From NCBI GenBank assembly GCA_036491435.1, contig DASXBZ010000032.1, forward strand, positions 1 to 17,668: a DNA stretch of 17,668 bases. The letters are read 5' to 3'. Numbering within the stretch: the stretch's first letter is position 1; each line of letters begins with the position of its first letter. The translations under genes were made by a program, and so were the position numbers. Origin of the DNA: Bog-473 sp036491435 (GTDB taxonomy: Bacteria > Actinomycetota > Acidimicrobiia > Acidimicrobiales > RAAP-2). Below are positions 1 through 7,425 of this stretch, one piece after another. The notes under the pieces are model-generated. The model was not told where the DNA came from, searched no databases, and was given only the letters and a program-made list of their open reading frames with translations.

Positions 1-261
1 CCGCAGCCGGACAGACCATCGCAGGCGGGTTGCGCCCGCCTTGTCCCGGTCCACGGGCGACAACGTGGCGGTCACCGGCTCGTGACCGCGCACCTGGACC
101 TTCACCTGGGCCGTCTCGGGGTCGGACACGTTGTCGACGTACCCCGAGAGTGAGACCTCGCCGGGAAGGTGCCAGACGTCGGCCGACGTCTGATCGACGT
201 GGAGCGTGAGCTGGAGGATCGGGCCCTGGTCTGTGTCGGTTCGCGTGCGGGGCGCGCTCAT
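1..261 (-). CDS. Unrecognised protein, N-terminal 87 residues only (runs off left edge)
   Basis: Only the first 87 codons are in the window, so the product cannot be named. The start ATG (259-261) overlaps the TGA of the upstream epimerase as ATGA, so the two are probably translationally coupled and in one transcript. The first ten residues are polar and look unstructured. After them come alternating hydrophobic residues typical of beta strands (ILQLTLHV, GEVSLSGYV, AQVKVQVRG, TRLRWSVRL). This resembles the small beta-sandwich modules found at the front of some surface-polysaccharide enzymes, but that is an impression rather than a family match. There is no signal peptide and no membrane segment in the visible part. 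Its neighbour suggests a role in glycan synthesis, for example a glycosyltransferase with an N-terminal accessory domain. Confidence that it is a real gene is good; function is unknown. Confidence 0.7.
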   Translation of the reverse strand, partial: MSAPRTRTDTDQGPILQLTLHVDQTSADVWHLPGEVSLSGYVDNVSDPETAQVKVQVRGHEPVTATLSPVDRDKAGATRLRWSVRLR

Positions 262-1253
262 TCGGCCCCGGAGGACTGGTCGGCGACCACCCCCGGCGCC
301 GGCTCCTTGGTCATGTCGGCCCAGACCTCCTGCATGCCTTCGCGCAGGGTCCTCGGCTGATAGTCGACCAGTGAACGAAGGACCGAGACGTCGAGCTGCA
401 CCCGCGGGAGGTCGAAGTCCCGGAAGTCCTTGGACGTGGTCGCCAGCGGCCGTCCGCTCACTTCCCGGGCGAGCGTGACGACCTCGGCCATCGATGTGGC
501 GACGCCACTACCGATGTTCACGACAGAGGGACCGCCGGTGTCGATCAGCGCGGCGACAGCCAGGCCGATGTCCTCGGCGTGGACGAAATCACGCCAGACC
601 TGTCCGTCCCCGTAGAGCACGAGAGACTCCCCCGAACGGCACCGCTCGAGCGCGGTGCCCACGATCCCTTGGCCCCGGGCTGTGGTCTGACCCGTTCCGT
701 AGGCGTTGCCGATCCTCAGGAGCCGGACGTCGGCGTCGTTCATCGTCCCGTAGCGCAGCACGAACCTCTCTGCGGTGAGCCTCGTGATGCCGTAGACGCA
801 GAGTGGCACCGTCGGCGCCGTCTCGGCGATCGGGAACGTCGCCGCGTTCCCGTAGACCGTCCCTCCGGACGACAAGTACGAGACGGGGAGGCGGGGCCCC
901 TGGGCGAGAACGCCGAGGAGCTCCAGGAGCGGTTGCAGGGTCAAGGAGAGGTCGAGATGCGGTTCCTGCTCCGCTTCGGGCGGCACCAGTGACCCGAGGG
1001 CGAAGACGACGTGGTCCATCCCGACGACGGCCTCGGCCACCGTCTTGGTGACCCCGGCATCACCGACGATGACCTCCGCTCCCGCCGTGAGGTGCTGGGC
1101 CCGTCCGTGGGGGCGACTCCGCGACAGCACGCGGACCCGGTGGCCGTTGTCGAGCAAGCGGCGGACCACGTGCGCCCCCAGGAAGCCGGCGCCCAGGACC
1201 AGGACGGAGCCGGCCGCACGGCGGCTGGCCGCGGAGGGGCGGCTCTCGTCCAC
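258..1253 (-). CDS. NAD-dependent epimerase/dehydratase (extended SDR, nucleotide-sugar type)
   Basis: A 331-residue cytoplasmic extended short-chain dehydrogenase of the GalE/RmlB-like family, which interconvert or dehydrate nucleotide sugars for surface glycans. The Rossmann dinucleotide motif GAGFLG lies at residues 21-26, preceded by a strand (VLVLGAG). The active-site strand reads YLSSGGTVYG (126-135). The tyrosine motif is YGITR (154-158), so the usual YxxxK lysine is arginine here. The segment GDGQVWRDFVHAEDIG is the substrate-domain signature of sugar epimerases and matches the family well. The only usable start is GTG at 1253; it has no Shine-Dalgarno but sits at the start point predicted from a promoter directly upstream, which suggests a leaderless mRNA. 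The stop overlaps the next gene's ATG. The exact sugar substrate cannot be read from the sequence. An enzyme with altered or lost catalysis is possible because of the Arg. Confidence 0.9.
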   Translation of the reverse strand: MDESRPSAASRRAAGSVLVLGAGFLGAHVVRRLLDNGHRVRVLSRSRPHGRAQHLTAGAEVIVGDAGVTKTVAEAVVGMDHVVFALGSLVPPEAEQEPHLDLSLTLQPLLELLGVLAQGPRLPVSYLSSGGTVYGNAATFPIAETAPTVPLCVYGITRLTAERFVLRYGTMNDADVRLLRIGNAYGTGQTTARGQGIVGTALERCRSGESLVLYGDGQVWRDFVHAEDIGLAVAALIDTGGPSVVNIGSGVATSMAEVVTLAREVSGRPLATTSKDFRDFDLPRVQLDVSVLRSLVDYQPRTLREGMQEVWADMTKEPAPGVVADQSSGAE

Positions 1254-1259
1254 CGCGGC

Positions 1260-1287
1260 ATGATACCGAGGAGTCCTCGGGGGCCAA
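1260..1287 (-). promoter_or_regulatory. Putative leaderless promoter of the epimerase gene
   Basis: On the minus strand TTGGCC (1287-1282) and TATCAT (1265-1260) are separated by 16 bases, close to the sigma-70/SigA consensus (five of six at -10). The -10 ends six bases before the GTG start at 1253, so transcription would begin at or next to the start codon. No Shine-Dalgarno is present, which fits leaderless translation, common in actinobacteria. Assigned by eye. Confidence 0.5.
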
Positions 1288-1318
1288 TTCTGCCGTGGCC
1301 CGGGTGCCGCGGCCGCGG

Positions 1319-1347
1319 TTGGTCTGCCCGCCCGGGCCGAGTATCCT
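1319..1347 (+). promoter_or_regulatory. Putative promoter of the rplY operon
   Basis: TTGGTC (1319-1324) and TATCCT (1342-1347) have an optimal 17-base spacer. The predicted start point is near 1353, leaving a leader of about 65 bases before the rplY ATG. The site lies between divergent genes, where a promoter is required, and the nearest upstream gene on this strand is outside the window. Assigned by eye; four of six bases match at -10. Confidence 0.5.
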
Positions 1348-1351
1348 GGTA

Positions 1352-1367
1352 GGCCGTTCGCACGGCC
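1352..1367 (+). promoter_or_regulatory. Inverted repeat at the predicted rplY transcript start
   Basis: GGCCGT (1352-1357) and ACGGCC (1362-1367) form a perfect six-base-pair stem around a four-base loop (TCGC). It starts at the predicted +1, so it would be either a hairpin at the very 5' end of the mRNA or, as DNA, a dyad operator overlapping the start point. Which of these applies, if either, is not shown by the sequence. Confidence 0.4.
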
Positions 1368-1418
1368 CGCAGCAGCGGCGCGTGCACACCGCTCTCGCCG
1401 TACCCGAGGAGATCCGTC

Positions 1419-2090
1419 ATGGCCGAAGTCGTACTCGCCGCCGAAACTGGGCGCCCCAGGGGCTCCAGCGCCGCGCGCCGCCTCCGGCGCGAGGGGAAGA
1501 TCCCCGGCGTGATCTACGGGCACGGGACGGACCCCCTGCCGGTGGCCGTCGGAGCCCGCGAGCTGCGGGTGGCCCTGAACGGCGAGGCCGGGGCCAACCA
1601 GCTCCTGTCGCTCGACACCGGCTCCGGGACCTACCTGACGCTGGCCCGTGATCTGCAGCGCCACCCCGTGGCCCAGACGGTGACCCACGTCGACTTCATC
1701 ATCGTCCGGCGCGACGAGGTGATCAGCGCGGACGTGCCCATCACCCTCGTCGGCGAGGCCCTCGAGGTGCAGCACGGTGACGGCCTCGTCGAGCAGCAGA
1801 TGTTCACGCTCCCGATCAACGCGGTGCCGGCGGCCATCCCGTCGGGTCTCGAAGCCGACATCAGCGAGCTGACGATCGGTGGGCAGATACGCGTGTCCGA
1901 CCTCACCCTGCCGCCGGGCGTCACGACCGAAGTCGACCCTGAGACGGCCATCGCGATCGGCCAGCCGCCGCGTGTCGTCGTGGAGGAAGAGGTCGCCGCG
2001 GAGGGCGAGGGCGAGGAAGGCGCGGCCGAGGAAGGCGCCGAGGCCGCCGGCGAGGCGCAGGCATCGGAATCCGCCGCAGACGAGGGCTAA
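1419..2090 (+). CDS. rplY: 50S ribosomal protein L25 / general stress protein Ctc
   Basis: This 223-residue protein is the long CTC/TL5 form of L25, which binds 5S rRNA in the central protuberance of the large subunit. The N-terminal 5S-binding domain spans about residues 1-92 and carries the family signature RREGKIPGVIYG (24-35). A second all-beta domain spans about 93-185. The last 35 or so residues are an acidic, alanine-rich tail, common in actinobacterial versions and probably disordered. The ATG at 1419 has a good Shine-Dalgarno (GAGGAGAT, 1406-1413). The gene opens the central operon and is followed by pth, its usual partner in actinobacteria. The usual glmU-prs genes do not precede it; a divergent epimerase does. 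The TAA stop is in the same frame as pth. Confidence 0.97.
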   Translation: MAEVVLAAETGRPRGSSAARRLRREGKIPGVIYGHGTDPLPVAVGARELRVALNGEAGANQLLSLDTGSGTYLTLARDLQRHPVAQTVTHVDFIIVRRDEVISADVPITLVGEALEVQHGDGLVEQQMFTLPINAVPAAIPSGLEADISELTIGGQIRVSDLTLPPGVTTEVDPETAIAIGQPPRVVVEEEVAAEGEGEEGAAEEGAEAAGEAQASESAADEG

Positions 2091-2112
2091 GCCCTGCGCC
2101 GCCCCTTTGCCC

Positions 2113-2142
2113 GGTCGGAGCGCCGGGGCACCCCGGCTGACC
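2113..2142 (+). promoter_or_regulatory. Hairpin in the rplY-pth junction
   Basis: GCCGGGG (2122-2128) and CCCCGGC (2131-2137) are perfect inverted repeats. Flanking GGTC (2113-2116) and GACC (2139-2142) can add a second four-pair stem with an asymmetric internal loop. The structure ends two bases before the TTG that could start pth and covers the place where a Shine-Dalgarno would be. No run of T follows, so a simple intrinsic terminator is unlikely. It may modulate pth translation, or it may lie inside the pth coding sequence if translation starts upstream at CTG 2094. Confidence 0.4.
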
Positions 2143-2144
2143 TC

Positions 2145-2714
2145 TTGGTCGTCGGGCTGGGCAACCCGGGAGCGGAGTTCGCCGGGAGCCTCCACAACGC
2201 GGGGTCCGACGCCGTCGAACTGCTGGCTCGACGGCATGGGGCGTCCTTGCGGGCCGAGAAGGGGGTTCAGGCGCTCGTCGCCACCGCGACCATCGGCGGG
2301 CGCCTGGTTGCCCTGGCGATACCCACGACATACATGAACGACTCGGGCGTCGCCGTGCGTGCGCTGGCCCGGCGCTTCGGCATCGACGACCCTTCGGCCA
2401 TCGTCGTCATGCACGACGAACTCGACCTGCCTCCCGGCACCGTGCGTCTCAAGTCCGGGGGCGGTCTGGCCGGGCACAACGGACTGCGCTCCATCGCGAC
2501 GCACCTCCACTCGCAGGATTTCCTGCGGGTGCGCATCGGTGTCGGCAAACCACCGAGCGCAGAGCAGGGCGCATCGCACGTGCTGCGGCGCCCGCCCAAG
2601 GCCGTGCGAGAACTGTTGGGCGCGGCCGTGGAGACGGCAGCCGACTCCGTGGAGCGCCTGGCGGCGGACGGCATCGAAGCCGCCATGTCGTGGTGCCACT
2701 CGCTGCCGACATAG
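2145..2714 (+). CDS. pth: Peptidyl-tRNA hydrolase
   Basis: Pth cleaves the ester bond of peptidyl-tRNAs that drop off ribosomes and recycles the tRNA. Family landmarks are all present, numbered from the TTG: GLGNPG (4-9, Asn7), the catalytic His17 in HNAG, TYMNDSG (62-68, Asn65), HDELDLPPG (90-98, Asp91) and GLAGHNGLRSI (Asn112). These correspond to E. coli Asn10, His20, Asn68, Asp93 and Asn114. Length from TTG (189 residues) is normal. The start is uncertain: TTG 2145 has no Shine-Dalgarno and sits behind a hairpin. The frame is open back to the rplY stop, and a CTG at 2094 lies seven bases after GAGGG (2082-2086), which would give 206 residues. There is no ATG, GTG or TTG between. The stop is five bases before mfd. 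Confidence 0.96.
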   Translation: MVVGLGNPGAEFAGSLHNAGSDAVELLARRHGASLRAEKGVQALVATATIGGRLVALAIPTTYMNDSGVAVRALARRFGIDDPSAIVVMHDELDLPPGTVRLKSGGGLAGHNGLRSIATHLHSQDFLRVRIGVGKPPSAEQGASHVLRRPPKAVRELLGAAVETAADSVERLAADGIEAAMSWCHSLPT

Positions 2715-2719
2715 CGCCG

Positions 2720-5700
2720 ATGTCCACGCCGCCCACCCCTTCGCCGCCGCCGGTGGCGGGCAGCCTGTCCGCCGTCCCACGTCAGCTGCGCGCCGACCCT
2801 GTGCTCGGCGTGCTGCTCGGTTCCGCCGACGCCACCGTCGCCGTGCCCGAGTCCGCCCAGGCCGTCGCGGCCGCCGCTCTCGCCACGTTCACGGAGCGGG
2901 CACCGCTGCTCGTCGTGACCCCCACCGGGCTCGACGCGGAACGCCTCGCCGACGACCTGACCTGTCTGCTGGCGAGCGGAGACGGGCCGGCGCCCGAAGA
3001 CGACGTGGGCGCGCTGAGCGGGGCGGTGACCATCCTCCCCGCCTGGGAGACGCTGCCCTTCGAGCGGGTGAGCCCCGAGATCGAGACGATGGGACGTCGG
3101 CTCGCCGTCATCCACGCCCTGACCGAAGGCGACGCCGCATGGCCGGCGCCCCGCGTCATCGTCAGCCCGGTGCGGGCGCTGCTGCAACGGCTCGCGCCCC
3201 CTGAGGCGGCCGCGCCCATGGTGATCGTGCGCGGCCAGCAGGTCGAGTCGGAGTCCCTGTTGCACGAGCTCGTCGCTCGCGGGTACCGACGCGAGCACCA
3301 GGTCGAGCACCGAGGGGAGTTCGCCGTGCGGGGCGGCATCGTCGACGTCTTCCCGTCGACCGCCGACGGGCCGGTGCGCATCGACCTGTGGGGCGACGAG
3401 GTGGACCGCCTCACGTCCTTCGCGATCAGTGATCAACGCTCATCGCACGACATCGCATCGCTGACGCTGTACGGGTGCCGGGAGATGCTGGCCGGCACGG
3501 CGCTGCGTGACGCCGCGCGCTCCTTGACCGCGCGGCGGCCCTGGGGCACCTCGATCTGGGAGCGTCTGGAGCGGGGCGAGCAGTTCGACGGCATGGAGTC
3601 GTGGTTGCCGTTCCTCGACGGCGACCCGCGGGTGCTGCCCGATCTGCTGCCGGCCGGCGCGCAGGTGGTGCTCGTCGAGCCCCGGCGCATCCGGGACCGG
3701 GCGGTGCAGCTACTCGACGAGGAGGCAGCGCTGGCCGAGGCGATCGCCACCACCTGGGGCGCCAAGGAGGGGGACGAGGACGCGTTCCCCCGCCTGCACG
3801 TGCCGTTCGACCGGCTGCTGCGCGAGAGCAAGGCGGGGGTCATCTCGCTGCCCCCCGTGCCCGAGGGCCCTTCGACGCCCGCGTGGCGCGTCGGGCGTTT
3901 CGATCCGGTCGCCGGCGACCCGGCCCGATTGGCCAGCGGCGTGACCGCGCTGGTGGGCGAGGGGTACTCGGTGACGCTGTGTGCGGCGACGGGCCCGGGC
4001 GCCGCCCGCCTCTCGGGCATCCTCGCCGAGCAGGGAGTGCACGCCGCGGTGACGGGCGCGGCGCCCGCGACGCCAGGCGTGGTGGTGGTCACCGCACCGC
4101 TGACGAACGGCTTCGTGCTGCCCGACGCCAAGGTCGCGGTGCTCTCCGAGACCGACGTGACCGGGCGCCGCATGCCCCACCGCCGAGCCCGCCCGCGCGC
4201 ACGCGCGGCGGACGGGTTCTTCGACGATCTCGAGGCGGGCAGCTTCGTCGTCCACCGTCAGCACGGGGTGGCCCGCTTCGACGGGGTGACCACGAGGACC
4301 ATGGGGGGCACCACCCGCGACTACCTGATACTGCAGTACCGGGGCTCGGACCGCCTGTATCTCCCGGTGGAGCAGATCGAGGCGATCACCCCGTACTCGG
4401 GTGGCGAGTCGCCGACGCTGTCGAAGATGGGCGGTGCCGACTGGCAGCGGACCCGGGCGAAGGCGCGGGCGGCCGCCGGCGAGGTGGCGGCCGAACTGGT
4501 GCAGCTGTACCGGCGGCGCTTGGCGGTCGAGGGCCATGCGTTCGCGGCGGACACCCCCTGGCAGGGGGAGATGGAGGCGTCGTTCGGCTACGTCGAGACC
4601 GAGGACCAGCTCAAGGCCATCAACGACGTCAAGGCCGACATGGAGGAGGCGCGACCGATGGACCGCCTCATCTGCGGCGACGTCGGCTTCGGCAAGACCG
4701 AGGTGGCGGTGCGGGGTGTCTTCAAGGCGGTGCAGGACGGCAAGCAGGCGGCGGTGCTCGTCCCGACGACGCTGCTGGCGAGCCAGCACGCGCAGACCTT
4801 CGCGGAGCGCTTTGCGCCCTACCCGTTGCGGGTCGAACTGCTGAGCCGCTTCCTCTCGCCGTCCCAACAACGCGAGGTGGTGCAGGGCCTGGCCGACGGC
4901 AGCGTCGACGTGGTGATCGGGACGCACCGCCTGCTCGCGCAGGACGTGCAATTCAAACAGCTCGGTCTGTTGGTCGTGGACGAGGAACAGCGCTTCGGGG
5001 TCACGCACAAAGAGGCCGTGAAGCGCATCGCGGAGGGGGTGGACGTGCTCACGCTGACCGCCAGCCCGATTCCCCGGACGCTGGAGATGGCGCTCACCGG
5101 CATCCGGGACCTGTCCATGGTGAACACGCCGCCGGCGGACCGGCGTCCGATCCTCACGTACGTGGGCGAGCACGACACGGCGGCCGTCAGCGAGGCGCTC
5201 CGCCGCGAGCTCCTGCGCGAGGGACAGGTCTTCTACGTGCACAACCGGGTGTCCGACATCGAGCGCGTGGCGCGCGACTTGCGCGACCTCGTGCCCGAGG
5301 CCCGCGTCGCCATCGCCCACGGGCAGATGGACGAGGGCACGCTCGAGACCGTCGTGCTCGACTTCTGGGAGCAGCGCTACGACGTCCTAGTCTGCACGAC
5401 GATCATCGAGTCGGGCATCGACATGCCGTCGGTGAACACGCTGATCGTCGACCGGGCCGACCTGCTCGGCCTGGGACAGCTCCACCAGATCCGGGGCCGG
5501 GTCGGCCGGGGTGGCCAGCGTGCCTATGCCTATCTCTTCCACCCCGCAGACCGGGTGCTCACCGAGCAGGCCTACGAGCGGCTGCGCACGATCGGCGAGC
5601 ACACCGAACTGGGGTCGGGGTTCAAGATCGCCATGCGCGACCTCGAGATCCGCGGCGCCGGCAACCTCTTGGGCTCGGACCAGTCGGGGCACATCGCCGC

Positions 5701-6262
5701 CGTGGGTTACGACCTCTACGTGCAGCTCGTGGCCGAGGCGGTCGCCGAGGCCCGCGGTGAGCCACGACCCGTGCCGCCCTCGGTCTCCATCGACGTCCCC
5801 GGCGACGCCCACCTGCCCAAGGACTACGTGGCGGCGGAGGACGCGCGGCTCGAGGCGTACCGGCGCCTGGCCGCCGCCGCCACGATCGACGACGTCGACG
5901 ACATCGGCGCCGAGTGGGTCGACCGCTACGGCCCGCTGCCCGCGCCCGCCGAAGGACTGCTCGCCCTCGGCCGTCTGCGCGCCAGCGCGCTGGCGCGCGG
6001 CATCGGCGAGGTCGCGATGAGCTCGGTCCGGCCCGGCGGCACCCGCCGTCCGACGGTGCGGCTGTCACCGGTCACGCTGCCCGCCAGCGCCCAGGTCCGG
6101 CTACGGCGGCTCGCTCCCGGGGCCACCTACCGCGACGAGCTCGCCCAGTTGCTGCTGCCGATGCCCGAGGGTGTGCCGGCGGCCGACGGCGTGCGCCAGG
6201 TGGTCGAAGAGCTCCTGCCCGTCACGCAGGGTGATTCCAATTCTGCAGAGGGCAGCTTGTAG
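2720..6262 (+). CDS. mfd: Transcription-repair coupling factor Mfd
   Basis: Mfd is a DNA translocase that removes RNA polymerase stalled at lesions and recruits UvrA for nucleotide excision repair. At 1180 residues it has the normal length. In order: a UvrB-like N-terminal region (LPAWETLPFE near residue 115); the RNA polymerase-interacting CarD-like domain starting near residue 507 (GSFVVHRQHGVARF); a RecG-like helicase core with Walker A GDVGFGKT (653-660), Walker B DEEQ (754-757), TASPIPRTL and QIRGRVGRGGQ (from 923); and a C-terminal regulatory domain from about residue 1000. All helicase motifs look intact. ATG 2720, five bases after the pth stop, is preferred. An upstream in-frame GTG at 2690 would overlap pth by 25 bases and lacks a better ribosome site. 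It is in the same operon as its neighbours. Confidence 0.97.
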   Translation: MSTPPTPSPPPVAGSLSAVPRQLRADPVLGVLLGSADATVAVPESAQAVAAAALATFTERAPLLVVTPTGLDAERLADDLTCLLASGDGPAPEDDVGALSGAVTILPAWETLPFERVSPEIETMGRRLAVIHALTEGDAAWPAPRVIVSPVRALLQRLAPPEAAAPMVIVRGQQVESESLLHELVARGYRREHQVEHRGEFAVRGGIVDVFPSTADGPVRIDLWGDEVDRLTSFAISDQRSSHDIASLTLYGCREMLAGTALRDAARSLTARRPWGTSIWERLERGEQFDGMESWLPFLDGDPRVLPDLLPAGAQVVLVEPRRIRDRAVQLLDEEAALAEAIATTWGAKEGDEDAFPRLHVPFDRLLRESKAGVISLPPVPEGPSTPAWRVGRFDPVAGDPARLASGVTALVGEGYSVTLCAATGPGAARLSGILAEQGVHAAVTGAAPATPGVVVVTAPLTNGFVLPDAKVAVLSETDVTGRRMPHRRARPRARAADGFFDDLEAGSFVVHRQHGVARFDGVTTRTMGGTTRDYLILQYRGSDRLYLPVEQIEAITPYSGGESPTLSKMGGADWQRTRAKARAAAGEVAAELVQLYRRRLAVEGHAFAADTPWQGEMEASFGYVETEDQLKAINDVKADMEEARPMDRLICGDVGFGKTEVAVRGVFKAVQDGKQAAVLVPTTLLASQHAQTFAERFAPYPLRVELLSRFLSPSQQREVVQGLADGSVDVVIGTHRLLAQDVQFKQLGLLVVDEEQRFGVTHKEAVKRIAEGVDVLTLTASPIPRTLEMALTGIRDLSMVNTPPADRRPILTYVGEHDTAAVSEALRRELLREGQVFYVHNRVSDIERVARDLRDLVPEARVAIAHGQMDEGTLETVVLDFWEQRYDVLVCTTIIESGIDMPSVNTLIVDRADLLGLGQLHQIRGRVGRGGQRAYAYLFHPADRVLTEQAYERLRTIGEHTELGSGFKIAMRDLEIRGAGNLLGSDQSGHIAAVGYDLYVQLVAEAVAEARGEPRPVPPSVSIDVPGDAHLPKDYVAAEDARLEAYRRLAAAATIDDVDDIGAEWVDRYGPLPAPAEGLLALGRLRASALARGIGEVAMSSVRPGGTRRPTVRLSPVTLPASAQVRLRRLAPGATYRDELAQLLLPMPEGVPAADGVRQVVEELLPVTQGDSNSAEGSL

Positions 6263-6274
6263 CATGCCCGGCGC

Positions 6275-7423
6275 GTGAAGTGGCTCCTCGCACTCCTTGT
6301 TCTCCTCGGCGGCGGTGTCGCCTGGGCCGCGTTCGCGGTGCCGACGAACGCGGCGGTGGTCAACGGCAGTGCCATCAGCCAGTCGTCACTGAATTCCGAG
6401 GTCCACGCGATTGCCGGGAGCGCGGAATACCAGTGTTACCTGAACTCCAACACGTACCTGTCTTCGAACGGCAGCCAAGCCGGACTGCCCCCGGTGAACG
6501 GCGCGGGCAAGGGGCAGAACGAAGGGGACAACCCGACCGCCAACAACGCGTTCGTCTCCACCTATCTCGACACGGTGATCGGTCACGAGCTCGTCGACCA
6601 ACTCGCCGCCAAGCACGACGTGACGGTCGAGTCGGCCCAGCTGGTCGACGCTCGGGCCAGCTTGACCAACCAGATCACCGGCGTGATGCAGCAGGTGGCG
6701 CAGACGGCGCAGGGCCAGAACCCGCGGTTCAGCTGCGGCGCCACCAGTCCGCTCACCGGCCAGCAGGTGCTCGGCTCGATGCCGTCGTGGTTCGTCGACG
6801 ATCAGGTGCAATTCGTCGCCACCGCCAGCGCACTGCAGGAGGACCTGGCCGGCGTCGGCTCTTCTGAGCAGAAGCTCCAGGGTTACTACGAGCGGCACCG
6901 CGCGCAGTTCGACACCGTGTGCTTCAACGCGGCGGCTTACACGGACCAGGCGTCCGCCCAGGCGGCGCAGGCCGCCGTGGACTTCGGCACGCCGTTCAGC
7001 CAGGTGGCTAGCTCGGCCACGCAGAGCGGGACGATCCCGTGCACCGAACTGGTCGCCGTCGCCGGGGAGCTGGGGACGAGCATCTCGTCGCTCGACGGCA
7101 TCGCCGTCGGCAAGGCGTCGGCGCCCATCAACGTGAACGGCAGCTACGTCGTGCTCGAGCTGTCGAAGCGGACCCCGACGCCCTACGCGACGGCGAAGCC
7201 GATCGTGTCCCAGGCCGTACAGCAGGTCGGCGCCCGGGCCACGCAAGCGGCGGTCACAAGCGTCGAGCGCCACGCCTCGGTGACTGTCGACCCGCGGTAC
7301 GGGATATGGCATGCGGTCACCGCGCAGGTCAGGACCCCGTTCGTCCCCGAGCCGTCCGACATTCTCAACGCTCCGGCCAACCAGGCCACCGTCTCCACGT
7401 CCAGCAGCCCGTTCAGCGGCTGA
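6275..7423 (+). CDS. Secreted SurA/PrsA-like foldase with degenerate rotamase region
   Basis: This 382-residue protein starts with a signal peptide or membrane anchor (charged KW, then hydrophobic residues 4-21) and no lipobox cysteine, so it is likely exported or anchored outside the membrane. Right after the export signal comes AAVVNGSAISQSSLNSE (26-42), the typical opening of the SurA N-terminal chaperone domain. A later region (about 205-295) aligns in layout with a parvulin rotamase domain. The residues expected for catalysis are not visible: the first strand reads VCFNAAAY and the last reads NGSYVVLEL, both without histidine. Four cysteines (54, 154, 216, 256) could form two disulfides. 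The tail, after VDPRYGIW, is Ser/Thr/Pro-rich. GTG 6275, 12 bases after mfd, is the only sensible start and lacks a clear Shine-Dalgarno. It is probably a chaperone rather than an active isomerase. Confidence 0.8.
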   Translation: MKWLLALLVLLGGGVAWAAFAVPTNAAVVNGSAISQSSLNSEVHAIAGSAEYQCYLNSNTYLSSNGSQAGLPPVNGAGKGQNEGDNPTANNAFVSTYLDTVIGHELVDQLAAKHDVTVESAQLVDARASLTNQITGVMQQVAQTAQGQNPRFSCGATSPLTGQQVLGSMPSWFVDDQVQFVATASALQEDLAGVGSSEQKLQGYYERHRAQFDTVCFNAAAYTDQASAQAAQAAVDFGTPFSQVASSATQSGTIPCTELVAVAGELGTSISSLDGIAVGKASAPINVNGSYVVLELSKRTPTPYATAKPIVSQAVQQVGARATQAAVTSVERHASVTVDPRYGIWHAVTAQVRTPFVPEPSDILNAPANQATVSTSSSPFSG

Positions 7424-7425
7424 CG

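Noticed and set aside
258..2780. An 840-codon open frame on the minus strand running through rplY and pth into the epimerase
   Set aside because: Only the last 331 codons have protein character (the epimerase). The rest is a high-GC shadow of rplY and pth, which are unmistakable on the plus strand.
3601..5760. A 719-codon open frame on the plus strand inside mfd, and a 536-codon one on the minus strand
   Set aside because: Arg/Gly/Ala-rich composition without family motifs. Both lie within mfd, whose helicase motifs are complete in another frame.
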